DNA of 64,000 nt from an uncultured Sphingomonadaceae bacterium (GCA_937996655.1 CALKUK010000014.1:124001-188000), one strand, 5' to 3'. Shown: positions 1-9,133, numbered from the stretch's first letter. Numbers and translations are program-made. The notes: generated by a model not told the origin, from the letters alone.

Positions 1-1
1 G

Positions 2-1174
2 GGGTACCAGCTGTTCATCGTGCTGGCGGCGACCGGCTATCTGATGGGCGTGACCGAGGGCCGCGAATATGCTGAGCCTGAATGGTATGTTGATCTCTGG
101 CTGACGGTCGTCTGGGTCTCTTACCTGGTCGTCTTCGGCGGCACGATACTGAAGCGTAAAGAGCCGCATATCTATGTGGCCAACTGGTTCTTCCTGTCCT
201 TCATCCTGACGGTGGCCATGCTCCATCTGGTCAACAACCTGTCGCTGCCGGTCAGCCTGGTTGGGTCGAAAAGCTATTCCGCTTTTGCCGGGGTCCAGGA
301 TGCACTGACGCAGTGGTGGTATGGCCATAATGCCGTCGGCTTCTTCCTGACCGCCGGCTTCCTGGGGATGATGTATTACTTCGTGCCCAAGCAGGCCGAG
401 CGGCCGATTTACAGCTACCGGCTGTCGATCATCCACTTCTGGTCGCTGATCTTCCTCTACATCTGGGCGGGGCCACACCACCTCCACTATACGGCGCTGC
501 CCGATTGGGCGCAGACGCTGGGCATGGTCTTTTCGATCATGCTGTGGATGCCGAGCTGGGGCGGCATGATCAACGGCCTGATGACGCTTAACGGCGCGTG
601 GGACAAGATCCGCACCGATCCGATCATCCGCATGATGGTGATGGCGCTCGCCTTTTACGGCATGTCGACCTTTGAAGGCCCGGTGATGTCGATCAAGGCT
701 GTGAACAGCCTGTCGCATTATACCGACTGGACGATTGGCCATGTGCATTCCGGCGCGCTTGGCTGGAACGGGATGATCACCTTCGCCTCGCTTTATTATC
801 TGTTCCCGCGTCTGTGGAACCGGCCACGCATGTATTCGCTGCGGATGATCAACTGGCATTTCTGGCTCGCGACGCTGGGCATCGTTTTCTACGCCTCGTC
901 CATGTGGGTCACGGGCATCATGGAAGGCCTGATGTGGCGCGAATATGGGGCCGACGGCTACCTCGTCTATTCGTTTAGCGAAACGGTGGCGGCAAAGTTC
1001 CCGATGTACCTCATCCGTGCGGCGGGCGGGGGCCTCTATCTCACCGGGGCCTGTGTGATGGTCTTCAACGTCTGGATGACGTTGGCCGGCAAGATCCGCG
1101 ATGAAAAGCCGATGACCGAAACTCTCCACGACCCGAATGCCGACCGTCCCGCGGTCGCCGTGCCCGCCGAATAA
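2..1174 (+). CDS. ccoN: Cytochrome c oxidase cbb3-type subunit I (5' end outside window)
   Basis: Catalytic heme-copper subunit of cbb3 oxidase, the high-affinity terminal oxidase of the inner membrane. The frame is open from base 2, so the start lies upstream; about 390 C-terminal residues are visible. Many hydrophobic membrane helices are seen, with typical CcoN segments such as WWYGHNAVGFF, GPHHLHYTALPDW and TIGHVHSGALGWNG, which carry histidines of the heme and Cu-B centres. The stop is followed after 6 bp by ccoO, whose ribosome site overlaps the ccoN stop. It is the first visible gene of ccoNOQP-GHIS. The promoter, usually FNR/FixK-controlled in this group, is not in the window. Confidence 0.97.
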   Translation, partial: GYQLFIVLAATGYLMGVTEGREYAEPEWYVDLWLTVVWVSYLVVFGGTILKRKEPHIYVANWFFLSFILTVAMLHLVNNLSLPVSLVGSKSYSAFAGVQDALTQWWYGHNAVGFFLTAGFLGMMYYFVPKQAERPIYSYRLSIIHFWSLIFLYIWAGPHHLHYTALPDWAQTLGMVFSIMLWMPSWGGMINGLMTLNGAWDKIRTDPIIRMMVMALAFYGMSTFEGPVMSIKAVNSLSHYTDWTIGHVHSGALGWNGMITFASLYYLFPRLWNRPRMYSLRMINWHFWLATLGIVFYASSMWVTGIMEGLMWREYGADGYLVYSFSETVAAKFPMYLIRAAGGGLYLTGACVMVFNVWMTLAGKIRDEKPMTETLHDPNADRPAVAVPAE

Positions 1175-1180
1175 GGAGTT

Positions 1181-1921
1181 ATGAACATGGCATTCAAGGC
1201 ACTCAACCACGGCACGCTGGAACGCAATGTCGGCTTGCTCGGGCTCCTTGCTCTGTTGACGGTCACCGTCGGCGGCATTGTGGAAATCGCGCCGCTGTTC
1301 TGGATCGATTCAACCGTTGAAAAGGTGGACGGCGTCCGCCCTTATACTCCGCTCGAACTGGCCGGCCGGAACATCTACATCCGCGAAGGCTGCTATGTCT
1401 GCCACAGCCAGATGATCCGCCCGTTCCGTGACGAGGTGGAACGTTATGGCCATTACAGCCTGGCCGCGGAGTCGATGTATGATCACCCGTTCCAATGGGG
1501 GTCCAAGCGCACCGGTCCGGACCTTGCCCGTGTAGGGGGGCGCTATTCCGATGAATGGCACCGTCAGCATCTGAAGAACCCGCAGTCGGTCGTGCCGGAA
1601 TCGGTGATGCCGCAATATCCCTTCCTCGCCGAAAAGGATTTGAAGGCCGGCGACATGACGGAGCATCTCAAGACGCTCCATGCGGTGGGTGTGCCTTATA
1701 CGAAGAAGGACATTGCCCAGGCCAATGCCGACCTTGCCGCGCAGGCGGACCCGGACGCCGATGCGGGCGACCTTCTCAAACGGTACCCCAAGGCGCAGAT
1801 CCGCGATTATGACGGCAACCCTGCCCGGTTGACCGAGCTGGATGCGCTGATCGCCTATCTGCAGATGATCGGTACGCTCGTCGACTTCAAGGCCGCCGAA
1901 GCACAGGAGCAGGCCAAGTGA
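1181..1921 (+). CDS. ccoO: Cytochrome c oxidase cbb3-type subunit II (membrane mono-heme c)
   Basis: Mono-heme cytochrome c subunit that passes electrons from CcoP to CcoN. The 246 residues have one N-terminal membrane anchor (about 17-40) and a single heme c site CYVCH (Cys71, Cys74, His75) followed by SQMIRPF, typical of CcoO. VMPQYPF in the middle probably holds the distal methionine. The start ATG at 1181 has AAGGAG just upstream; an in-frame ATG two codons later is a less likely start. Its stop overlaps the GTG start of ccoQ. Confidence 0.97.
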   Translation: MNMAFKALNHGTLERNVGLLGLLALLTVTVGGIVEIAPLFWIDSTVEKVDGVRPYTPLELAGRNIYIREGCYVCHSQMIRPFRDEVERYGHYSLAAESMYDHPFQWGSKRTGPDLARVGGRYSDEWHRQHLKNPQSVVPESVMPQYPFLAEKDLKAGDMTEHLKTLHAVGVPYTKKDIAQANADLAAQADPDADAGDLLKRYPKAQIRDYDGNPARLTELDALIAYLQMIGTLVDFKAAEAQEQAK

Positions 1922-2076
1922 CCTACGACGCCCTTCGGCAATTTGCAGACAGCTGGGGCCTCGTCCTCATGGCGGTATCGTTCCTGACCTTCATCGGCTG
2001 GGCCTTCCGGCCGGGATCGACAGACATCAGTTCAGAAGCTGCCAACATGATCTTCAAGGAAGATGACAATGGCTAA
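1918..2076 (+). CDS. ccoQ: Cbb3 oxidase small subunit CcoQ/FixQ
   Basis: Small membrane subunit (52 residues) that stabilises the cbb3 complex. It starts at GTG 1918, overlapping the ccoO TGA by 3 bp, and ends at TAA 2074-2076 after ccoP has begun. One hydrophobic helix (WGLVLMAVSFLTFIGWAF) is followed by a short charged tail, matching CcoQ size and topology. Position between ccoO and ccoP supports the call. It is easily missed because of its length and GTG start. Confidence 0.9.
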   Translation: MTYDALRQFADSWGLVLMAVSFLTFIGWAFRPGSTDISSEAANMIFKEDDNG

Positions 2077-2998
2077 AAATGACAATGACATTGGCCCCCG
2101 CGTCGATGCGCCCACCGGCACCGAATTTGTCGGCCATGAATGGGACGGCATCGAAGAGCTCAACACGCCGCTGCCCCGCTGGTGGCTGCTGACCTTTTAT
2201 GCCTGCATCGTCTGGGCGATCGGCTACACCATCATGTACCCGGCCTGGCCGATGCTCAGCGGGGCGACAACCGGGGTCACAGGCTGGACAAGCCGTGGCC
2301 AGTTTGAGGCCGAGATGAAGGCACAGGCGGCCAAGCGCGCGCCGCTTCTGGCAGCGATTGCTGCCACGCCGATTGAGGCCTTGCCCACCAAGCCGAACCT
2401 GATGAGTGCCGCTGTTGAAGGCGGAAAGGCGGCGTTCAAAGTCAATTGCGTCCAATGCCATGGCTCGGGTGCGGCCGGGTCCAAAGGCTATCCCAACCTC
2501 AACGATGATGACTGGCTGTGGGGCGGCGACATGGCTGCGCTGGACTATACGATCACCCACGGCATCCGGAATCCGGACCATGCCGAAACCCGCGCCTCGC
2601 AAATGCCGGCCTTTGATGGCGTGCTGACCCCGGCTGAGATTGCAGCGGTGGTGGCCCATGTCCGGACGATTTCCGGCCAGCGCAAGGCCAGCGCCGTGTC
2701 GCAGCAGGGGGCGGCGTTGTTCGCCACCAACTGTGCGGTGTGTCACGGGCCGGATGGGAAGGGCGGGCGCGCCGTGGGCGCCCCGAACCTGACCGATGGC
2801 ATCTGGCTTTATGGCGGAGATGCCGACACGATCACGCAGACCATCCGGATGAGCCGTCAGGGCGTTATGCCGCGTTGGGGCCATAAGCTCAACGCGACCA
2901 CCATCAAAATGCTTGCGGCTTATGTCCATTCGCTGGGCGGAGGAGAGGCGACCCCGGCACCGCAGAAGGTCGCAGTGTCCAATGCTCCAACCAAATAG
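2069..2998 (+). CDS. ccoP: Cytochrome c oxidase cbb3-type subunit III (diheme c)
   Basis: Diheme cytochrome c that receives electrons from soluble cytochrome c or the bc1 complex. An N-terminal charged stretch with NTPLPRWW is followed by a membrane helix and two CxxCH motifs, CVQCH near residue 127 and CAVCH near 222. ATG 2069 is preferred because AAGGAAG (2056-2062) lies 6 nt upstream; ATG 2063 (two codons longer) abuts that sequence. It overlaps the end of ccoQ and runs past the start of ccoG. About 309 residues, normal for CcoP. Confidence 0.97.
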   Translation: MAKNDNDIGPRVDAPTGTEFVGHEWDGIEELNTPLPRWWLLTFYACIVWAIGYTIMYPAWPMLSGATTGVTGWTSRGQFEAEMKAQAAKRAPLLAAIAATPIEALPTKPNLMSAAVEGGKAAFKVNCVQCHGSGAAGSKGYPNLNDDDWLWGGDMAALDYTITHGIRNPDHAETRASQMPAFDGVLTPAEIAAVVAHVRTISGQRKASAVSQQGAALFATNCAVCHGPDGKGGRAVGAPNLTDGIWLYGGDADTITQTIRMSRQGVMPRWGHKLNATTIKMLAAYVHSLGGGEATPAPQKVAVSNAPTK

Positions 2999-4466
2999 CC
3001 CGGAAGAAAACGCGCCCTACCTCTATGCGACGCGAAAGGCTGTCTATCCCAAAGCGGTAAACGGTCCTTTTCGCCGTCTCAAATGGGGGATCATGATCGT
3101 CACGCTGGCGATCTATTATGTCACGCCCTGGCTCCGGTGGGACCGTGGTGCCTATGCGCCGGATCAGGCGGTTCTGGTCGATATGGCGCACCGGCGCTTT
3201 TACATGTTCGCCATCGAAATCTGGCCGCATGAATTTTATTATGTGGCCGGTCTGCTCGTCATGGCAGGTATCGGGCTGTTCCTTGTCACCTCCGCTGTCG
3301 GACGGGCCTGGTGCGGCTATGCCTGCCCGCAGACGGTGTGGACCGATTTGTTTCAGCATGTCGAACGCTGGATCGATGGAGACCGCAACGCGCAGATCCG
3401 TCTCGACAAGGCGCCATGGGGTCCGGCCAAGGTGGCGCGGCGGCTGTCCAAATGGGTGATCTGGCTGGTGATTGCCGTTTCAACCGGTGGGGCCTGGATC
3501 TTCTACTTCGCCGATGCGCCGACGCTGGCCCGCGATTTCCTGACCGGACAGGCACTCGCCATCGCCTATTCCACGGTCGGTGTTTTGACGGCGACCACCT
3601 TCATCTTTGGCGGCTTCATGCGCGAACAGGTGTGCATTTACATGTGCCCTTGGCCGCGCATCCAGACCGCGATGCTCGATGAAAAGTCACTGCTCGTCAC
3701 CTATAAGGACTGGCGGGGTGAACCGCGCACGCACGGTCTAAAAAAACTTGCCGATGATGGTGTGCTCAAGACAGGCGACTGCATCGATTGCCTCCAGTGC
3801 GTCTCGGTCTGCCCGACAGGGATCGACATTCGCGAAGGGCCGCAGATCGGTTGCATCACCTGTGCCCTATGCATCGACGCCTGCGACACCGTCATGGCGC
3901 AGATCGGCAAACCCCGCGGCCTCATTGACTATTGCACGCTCGATGATGCCGACATCGAAAAGGCCGGTGGGCAAAGCGCGCCTTTGCTCAAGACCATCTT
4001 CCGTCCACGGACGTTGATCTATTTCGGTCTCTGGTCGTCGATCGGCGTCGCTATGCTGTTTGCGCTCGGCCAACGCACCCGGCTGGATCTCAACGTCCAG
4101 CATGATCGTAACCCTGTGTTCGTCCAACTGTCGGACGGGTCGATCCGCAACAATTACATGGTCAAGGTCCGCAACATGGAAACACGGCCGCGCGATGTGG
4201 AGCTTCTCATCACCGGCCTGCCCGGCGCGGTTGTTTGGACCGCCGATACCGACCGTGTGGATGGCCGCAGCACCGTTGACCTGCGCGTGGCGCCGGACAG
4301 CATTACGAAGGTCCTGCTATTCGTTGCCGCCCCGGCCAAGGGTGAGGAGCACACCGAGTTCGCGATCACCGTCAAGGCGAAGAGCGGCCAAGAAAAGGGC
4401 GATTCCGATGAGGTCGTCTTTGAGCGGCCCGAAGGGTCAGACCACCATGAAGGAGATGACGAATGA
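2982..4466 (+). CDS. ccoG: Cbb3 oxidase assembly protein CcoG (polyferredoxin, FixG/RdxA)
   Basis: Membrane-bound iron-sulfur protein implicated in Cu(II) reduction for cbb3 assembly. About 494 residues. The N-terminal half has membrane helices and the cysteine patches CGYACPQ and YMCPWPRIQ. Two ferredoxin-type clusters follow, CIDCLQCVSVCPTG and CITCALCIDACD. The C-terminal third is an Ig-like FixG domain with a preceding helix. The start is ATG 2982, inside the end of ccoP; the longer frame upstream only shadows ccoP. It ends in an ATGA overlap with ccoH. Confidence 0.96.
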   Translation: MLQPNSPEENAPYLYATRKAVYPKAVNGPFRRLKWGIMIVTLAIYYVTPWLRWDRGAYAPDQAVLVDMAHRRFYMFAIEIWPHEFYYVAGLLVMAGIGLFLVTSAVGRAWCGYACPQTVWTDLFQHVERWIDGDRNAQIRLDKAPWGPAKVARRLSKWVIWLVIAVSTGGAWIFYFADAPTLARDFLTGQALAIAYSTVGVLTATTFIFGGFMREQVCIYMCPWPRIQTAMLDEKSLLVTYKDWRGEPRTHGLKKLADDGVLKTGDCIDCLQCVSVCPTGIDIREGPQIGCITCALCIDACDTVMAQIGKPRGLIDYCTLDDADIEKAGGQSAPLLKTIFRPRTLIYFGLWSSIGVAMLFALGQRTRLDLNVQHDRNPVFVQLSDGSIRNNYMVKVRNMETRPRDVELLITGLPGAVVWTADTDRVDGRSTVDLRVAPDSITKVLLFVAAPAKGEEHTEFAITVKAKSGQEKGDSDEVVFERPEGSDHHEGDDE

Positions 4467-4921
4467 GCGTGCGCAAGTTCACCGGGTGGCACATGACCGG
4501 CATTCTCGTCGCCTTTTTCGGCGTCGTCATCTCCGTCAATGTCTTCATGGCGCGGGCGGCCATCTCCACTTTTGGCGGAACGGTTGTCGACAATAGTTAT
4601 GTCGCCAGTCAGGAATTTAATGGCTGGCTGGCCAAGGCCGCCGCGCAAAAGGCACGCGGCTGGATAGTCTCGGCCCATCTGGATGGCATGCGCCATGTTG
4701 TGCTGACAGCGCGTGCGCACGCCGAGCCGCTGCGCGATGCCAGGGTGGAAGCGCTTGTCCGCCATCCCCTTGGCCGCGTGCCAGAGCGGAGGTTGCAGTT
4801 TGACCGGACGGAGGACGGCATTTGGACCAGCCATCAGGTGCTGCCGGAGGGCCGCTGGATCGTGCATCTGACCGTCCGTCGCGGCGGCGAAGAGCATCGT
4901 CAGGTGGAAGACCTGCTATGA
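4463..4921 (+). CDS. ccoH: Cbb3 assembly membrane protein FixH/CcoH
   Basis: FixH family protein needed for stable cbb3 assembly, thought to act with CcoG and CcoI. The 152 residues have a short cytoplasmic start (RKFTGWHMTGI), one membrane helix and the VNVFMARAA segment characteristic of FixH, then a periplasmic beta-rich domain. ATGA overlaps at both ends (ccoG stop, ccoI start) point to translational coupling. Confidence 0.93.
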   Translation: MSVRKFTGWHMTGILVAFFGVVISVNVFMARAAISTFGGTVVDNSYVASQEFNGWLAKAAAQKARGWIVSAHLDGMRHVVLTARAHAEPLRDARVEALVRHPLGRVPERRLQFDRTEDGIWTSHQVLPEGRWIVHLTVRRGGEEHRQVEDLL

Positions 4922-7044
4922 CCCTGATCAAAGACCAGACCGATGCGGGGGGCCTGCCCGAAGCGCTTTTTTCAGTGCCCGGCATGCATTGCGCCGGATG
5001 TATCTCCAAGATTGAACGTGGCCTTGCCGCAACGCCGGGCATCGACAGTGCGCGCGTCAATTTCACCGCCAAGCGGGTGTCGATCAGCCATGATCAGGGT
5101 CTGACCGTTCCAGATCTTGTGGCGGCCATCGGGCGGTTGGGCTTTGAGGCACAACCCGTTCTGGACCCGACGACGCTGGTGACGGGCGAGGAAAGCAAGG
5201 GGCTGCTTAAGGCGCTGGCCGTGGCCGGTTTTGCCGCGATGAACATCATGCTGTTGTCGGTCTCGGTCTGGTCCGGCGCAGAGGGCGGCACGAAGGATTT
5301 GTTCCACTGGCTGTCGGCGATGATCGCGCTGCCGACCATCGCCTATTCGGGGCAGACCTTTTTCCGCTCAGCCTGGGCGGCGCTCCGCCATGGCCGGACG
5401 AACATGGACGTGCCCATTTCTATTGGGGTGATCCTCACCGGGGCGCTCAGCCTGTTTGAAACGGCTGTCCATGGCCCGCATGCCTATTTCGACGGCGCGG
5501 TCATGCTGCTCTTCTTCCTCTTGGGTGGTCGCTATCTGGATAGCGTGATGCGGGACCGCGCGCGCGAAGGCGTTGCCGCGCTGCTCAAACATACCGCCCC
5601 TGGCGCGCTTGTCCTGGGCAAAGACGGCCGGACGTCGTGGGTGGATGCGAAAGATTTGACGCGCGGCATGACGATGATCCTCGCCGCAGGCGAACGGCTG
5701 GCCGCCGACGGGATCATCCTCAAAGGCGACTCCCGCTTTGACCTCTCGCTGATGACCGGGGAGTCTGCCCCTGTGACGCTGGGCGTGGATGAGATGGTCC
5801 ATGCCGGTACGCTCAATATCGACGCGCCGGTCGAGGTGCGGATTACAGCGGCCGGCGCTGATACCGCCATTGCGGACATCGCGCGCATGATGGAGCAGGC
5901 AGGCCAATCCAAATCGCGCTATGTCCGCATCGCCGACCGCGCGGCACGGCTTTATGCACCGGCGGTGCATACGCTCGCCGCGCTCAGCTTTGCCGGTTGG
6001 ATGGTGGCCGGGGCCGGATGGCATGAATCACTGCTGATCGCCGTGGCTGTGCTGATCATCACCTGCCCCTGTGCGCTTGGTCTAGCGGTGCCGGCGGCGC
6101 AGATTGTCGCGGCAGGTGCGCTGATGAAAAAGGGCGTACTGGTGAAGGATGGCTCCGCGCTTGAGCGGCTGGCCGAAGTCAATGTTGCCCTGTTTGACAA
6201 GACGGGGACGCTGACGCTCGGACGGCCGGATCCGACCAATGTCGATGCGTTGGGCGCTGAGGACGCCGGCATTGCGCTCGCGCTTGCCCGGGCGAGCCGC
6301 CACCCGCTCAGCCAATCGCTCCGCCGCGCACTGGAGGATAAGCAGACGCCCGCCGCCGATGTGAGCGCCCTTCGCGAGTTGGCCGGTTTTGGTGTGGAAG
6401 GTCTCTGGCAGGGACATCCCGTTGCGCTCGGTCGTCCAGCGGCAGGGGCGGCGACCGCAGCGATGGCGGTGGAGCTGACCGGCGCGGGTGCGCCCGTGCT
6501 CCTGACCTTTGAAGACAAGCTCCGTCCCGATGCCGCGACCGTCATTGCCCAGCTTAAGGCCGCGGGCATCCCAAGTGCGATCATCTCTGGTGACCGTGCA
6601 GCAGCCGTCGCGCCTGTGGCCCGCATGCTCGGCCTGACGGCGCAAACGGGGATGCACCCGCAAGACAAGCTGACCGCCATTGCCCGCCACACGGCCGCGG
6701 GTGCAAAGGTGCTGATGGTGGGGGATGGCCTGAATGATGGCCCCGCGCTTGCCGCCGGACACGCCTCGCTCGCGCCCGCATCGGCGAGTGATGCGGGGCA
6801 GAATGCGGCAGATGCGGTGTTCATGGGGGACAGCCTGATGCCCGTCATGACCTGCATTCGGGTCGCGCGGGCGACGCAGGCCATTGTCCGGCAAAATTTC
6901 ATTCTGGCGATCGGCTATAACGCCATTGCGGTGCCGCTGGCGATTGCCGGGCTGGTGACACCGCTGATTGCGGCTGCCGCTATGTCGGGCTCCTCGCTCA
7001 TTGTTGTCGCCAATGCCCTGCGGCTTAAAGGGTCTGCCAAATGA
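4918..7044 (+). CDS. ccoI: Copper-transporting P1B-type ATPase CcoI/FixI
   Basis: P-type ATPase that exports copper to the periplasm for the cbb3 Cu-B site. About 708 residues. The N-terminal HMA domain has GMHCAGC (Cys25, Cys28). The membrane metal site is CPC (Cys383-Cys385), the phosphorylation site is DKTGT (Asp427), and the hinge is GDGLNDGPAL. The start ATG 4918 overlaps the ccoH stop; the frame upstream of it shadows ccoH. The FixI rather than CopA assignment rests on position between ccoH and ccoS and on the single HMA domain. Confidence 0.96.
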   Translation: MTLIKDQTDAGGLPEALFSVPGMHCAGCISKIERGLAATPGIDSARVNFTAKRVSISHDQGLTVPDLVAAIGRLGFEAQPVLDPTTLVTGEESKGLLKALAVAGFAAMNIMLLSVSVWSGAEGGTKDLFHWLSAMIALPTIAYSGQTFFRSAWAALRHGRTNMDVPISIGVILTGALSLFETAVHGPHAYFDGAVMLLFFLLGGRYLDSVMRDRAREGVAALLKHTAPGALVLGKDGRTSWVDAKDLTRGMTMILAAGERLAADGIILKGDSRFDLSLMTGESAPVTLGVDEMVHAGTLNIDAPVEVRITAAGADTAIADIARMMEQAGQSKSRYVRIADRAARLYAPAVHTLAALSFAGWMVAGAGWHESLLIAVAVLIITCPCALGLAVPAAQIVAAGALMKKGVLVKDGSALERLAEVNVALFDKTGTLTLGRPDPTNVDALGAEDAGIALALARASRHPLSQSLRRALEDKQTPAADVSALRELAGFGVEGLWQGHPVALGRPAAGAATAAMAVELTGAGAPVLLTFEDKLRPDAATVIAQLKAAGIPSAIISGDRAAAVAPVARMLGLTAQTGMHPQDKLTAIARHTAAGAKVLMVGDGLNDGPALAAGHASLAPASASDAGQNAADAVFMGDSLMPVMTCIRVARATQAIVRQNFILAIGYNAIAVPLAIAGLVTPLIAAAAMSGSSLIVVANALRLKGSAK

Positions 7045-7199
7045 CGGGTATTGCGCTGCTCATCCCCATTGCGCTGGGCCTTGGCCTGCTGGGGTTGTTT
7101 GCGTTCTTCTGGTCGCTGAAGAGCGGCCAGTTCGATGATCTGGATGGGGCGGGTCTGCGGATCCTCATCGATGATGAAGAGGATGCGCCCCGGCCATGA
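7041..7199 (+). CDS. ccoS: Cbb3 oxidase maturation protein CcoS
   Basis: Small membrane protein (52 residues) needed to insert cofactors into cbb3 oxidase. It has an N-terminal helix (ALLIPIALGLGLLGLFAFFW) followed by the CcoS-type tail KSGQFDDLDG and an acidic end. The ATG at 7041 overlaps the ccoI stop by 4 bp, and its TGA overlaps the next ATG by 4 bp. Its short length makes it easy to overlook. Confidence 0.93.
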   Translation: MTGIALLIPIALGLGLLGLFAFFWSLKSGQFDDLDGAGLRILIDDEEDAPRP

Positions 7200-7435
7200 C
7201 CGTGCGGCATATGCTCATCCCTGTGTTCGCACTGGCGATCATGCTACCGCCCCCTCTTGCACAGGCGCGGGTCATAACGGTCGGCATGTGCAGTGGTGGC
7301 ACTGCGCACATCACTTTGCCCAATGGCACGGGCGGTCCATTGCCTGCCGATGATCATGAATGCTGCCGCAAAGGCTGCCATGCAGGGTCTGACCGGCGCA
7401 AAAAGGCGAACCAGCTGAACGACAGCTGCTGCTGA
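7196..7435 (+). CDS. Small exported Cys/His-rich protein coupled to ccoS
   Basis: A 79-residue protein with a clear Sec-type signal (about residues 1-24, ending LAQA). The mature part is short and rich in possible metal ligands: Cys32, His38, His54, Cys56, Cys57, Cys61, His62 and a C-terminal Cys78-Cys79 pair. It begins with a 4-bp ATGA overlap with ccoS, so it belongs to the cbb3 maturation operon. I do not recognise the family. Inference: a periplasmic copper-handling or thiol peptide for oxidase assembly. The ligand pattern is seen; the function is not shown. Confidence 0.72.
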   Translation: MTVRHMLIPVFALAIMLPPPLAQARVITVGMCSGGTAHITLPNGTGGPLPADDHECCRKGCHAGSDRRKKANQLNDSCC

Positions 7436-7467
7436 TCCAATCCGATGAACGACTGCGCCTCGCGCCT

Positions 7468-7501
7468 AAAAAAGGGCGGGGCCGACCGAAGTCAGCCCCG
7501 C
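7468..7501 (-). terminator. Rho-independent terminator of the ompW-like gene
   Basis: Read on the minus strand, GCGGGGC pairs with GCCCCGC, with an inner GAC/GTC stem closed by a TTCG tetraloop, followed by TTTTTT (bases 7468-7473). It lies 26 bp beyond the stop of the minus-strand ompW-like gene. Confidence 0.85.
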
Positions 7502-7527
7502 AGGGGAGGAGCTCTTGAAAGAAGGTG

Positions 7528-8193
7528 TTAGAGACGGAAGCCGACCCCGACCCCGAAGACGAGCGGATCAAGTTTGATCCGGACGCTCTGCGTGCCAAGG
7601 GCGGTCGTCGCGAGCGTGGCTCTGGTCTTTATGTCGATGTATTTAACGTCGAGGTTCAGGAACATCCGATCGCTTAGATCGATGTCCACGCCGACCTGTC
7701 CGGCCCAGCCAAAGCTGCTCTTCATTTTGACATTGGTCGGCCCGGCTGCCGCGACAAATGCGCTGGAGGCCTTTTCGGAATAGAAGAGCGTATAGTTGAC
7801 GCCGGCCCCGACATAGGGCCGGACCTTCGCATCAGGCGCGAAGTGATATTGCGCGGTCAGCGTCGGCGGCAGCACCCAAGTGGAGGCCAGCTTTCCGATG
7901 CCGCCGGTGACGCCTGTCACGCCGCTTGCGGTATGCTTGGTGGTTGCGGCGATCAGCTCAAACCCGATATTGTTCGACACCATATGGGTGATGTCGACTT
8001 CGGGCATGATGGAATTGTTGACCGAAACAGTCTCGGTCGGAAGCCCGGGCAGGATGCCGCCCGACTTTTCATTGGGCGCGACCATGATGGCGCGGACACG
8101 GACATAGGTGTCCCCGGCCGCGGCCATGGCCGGCGTCGCAATGGCGCTGGCGATGACGGTTGCCAGCAGCAGTTTCCCCTTTTGGATGCCCAT
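7528..8193 (-). CDS. OmpW-family outer membrane protein
   Basis: Beta-barrel outer membrane protein of the OmpW family, about 221 residues. A signal peptide (GKLLLATVIASAIATPAMA) precedes a mature protein with alternating beta-strand pattern, PPTLTAQYHF, VRPYVGAGVNYT and a C-terminal LVFGVGVGFRL ending in an aromatic-containing strand. The start at 8193 is chosen because AAAAGGAG lies 7 nt upstream. A 41-bp gap follows the universal stress gene, so the two are probably co-transcribed from the FNR-like site region. OmpW is oxygen-regulated in other bacteria, which fits the neighbours. Confidence 0.88.
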   Translation of the reverse strand: MGIQKGKLLLATVIASAIATPAMAAAGDTYVRVRAIMVAPNEKSGGILPGLPTETVSVNNSIMPEVDITHMVSNNIGFELIAATTKHTASGVTGVTGGIGKLASTWVLPPTLTAQYHFAPDAKVRPYVGAGVNYTLFYSEKASSAFVAAAGPTNVKMKSSFGWAGQVGVDIDLSDRMFLNLDVKYIDIKTRATLATTALGTQSVRIKLDPLVFGVGVGFRL

Positions 8194-8234
8194 TTGGTTT
8201 CTCCTTTTGATGAGCAGTGACATGACGTTGCGGA

Positions 8235-9047
8235 TCAGCGGCCCAGCAGAACCGGAATGTCGGAATGGGTGGACAGACGCCGCGTGACGCCGCCCAGCAG
8301 CGTTTCTCGCAGGCGGGAATGACCGAAAGCGCCGATCAGGATGGCCCCGGCACCAACATCTTTGGCGACCTGCATGATCAGCGTGTCGGGCGCGCCCTCT
8401 GCCTCGGCGAAGGCCCGCAGATCAGAAACGACCCCGTGCCGCGACAGATAGGCACTGGCATCGGTGGACGGATAGTCTTCGCCCTCTTCGCCGACTGAAA
8501 CGAGTGTGACCGATGTTGCAAGTTTGAGGGCTGGCATGGCTTCGCGAATGGCGCGGGCCGCCTGTTCAGACGCATTCCAGCCGATGACAATTGGTGCCAT
8601 CGCGTCGAACTGGTGGACGCCCTTGGGCACCACAAGGACAGCGCACCCGGCATTGACCGCGACATCATCGACAATCGACAAGGGGGACATCGCGTTGACA
8701 CGGTCCCGACCGGATTGGCTCAGGACCACAAGGTCCGTCAGCGAGGAGACGGACACGAGCGTCTGTGCGGGATCCCCATCATAAGACTGCCAGTCCCAGC
8801 GGACATCTTCATGCGCCATATGCGCTTCAAGCTTTGTGCGGACCCGGTCTTCGGTCGCGCGCAGGCTATCGATCAGCGCGCCACTGGTGAACACGCCCCC
8901 CATCGGATCCAGCCCGACATAAGAGGCATAGGGCGTTACATAGGCGCAGGTGAGGTGCGCATCATGGGCACGGCACACATCCAGCGCGACCGACAGGCGG
9001 TCCTGAAGGGCTTCATCCTCGAAAACGTGGAGCAAGACGGATTTCAT
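8235..9047 (-). CDS. Universal stress protein, tandem UspA domains
   Basis: Cytoplasmic stress protein of 270 residues with two Usp folds. The first begins KSVLLHVFED; the second ends with the ATP-binding signature GAFGHSRLRETLLGG. ATG 9047 is preceded by AAGGAAG. Tandem Usp proteins next to anaerobic genes are often FNR/FixK targets, and two FNR-like boxes lie in the shared upstream region. It leads a probable two-gene operon with the ompW-like gene. Confidence 0.9.
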   Translation of the reverse strand: MKSVLLHVFEDEALQDRLSVALDVCRAHDAHLTCAYVTPYASYVGLDPMGGVFTSGALIDSLRATEDRVRTKLEAHMAHEDVRWDWQSYDGDPAQTLVSVSSLTDLVVLSQSGRDRVNAMSPLSIVDDVAVNAGCAVLVVPKGVHQFDAMAPIVIGWNASEQAARAIREAMPALKLATSVTLVSVGEEGEDYPSTDASAYLSRHGVVSDLRAFAEAEGAPDTLIMQVAKDVGAGAILIGAFGHSRLRETLLGGVTRRLSTHSDIPVLLGR

Positions 9048-9111
9048 GTCTGCTTCCTTTATGGTTGTTGCAGGTACTGCCTCTAACTGTCAGCCCGAGG
9101 GTTTTGGGTCA

Positions 9112-9125
9112 TTGACGGATGACAA
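9112..9125. promoter_or_regulatory. Degenerate FNR/FixK-like box
   Basis: TTGAC-GGAT-GACAA matches the FNR dyad TTGAY-N4-RTCAA except for one base in the second half. Its centre is 58 nt upstream of the hemN ATG; a class II site there would predict a transcription start near 9160. It is 22 bp, about two helical turns, from the better box at 9134-9147. Confidence 0.4.
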
Positions 9126-9133
9126 GAATTTGA

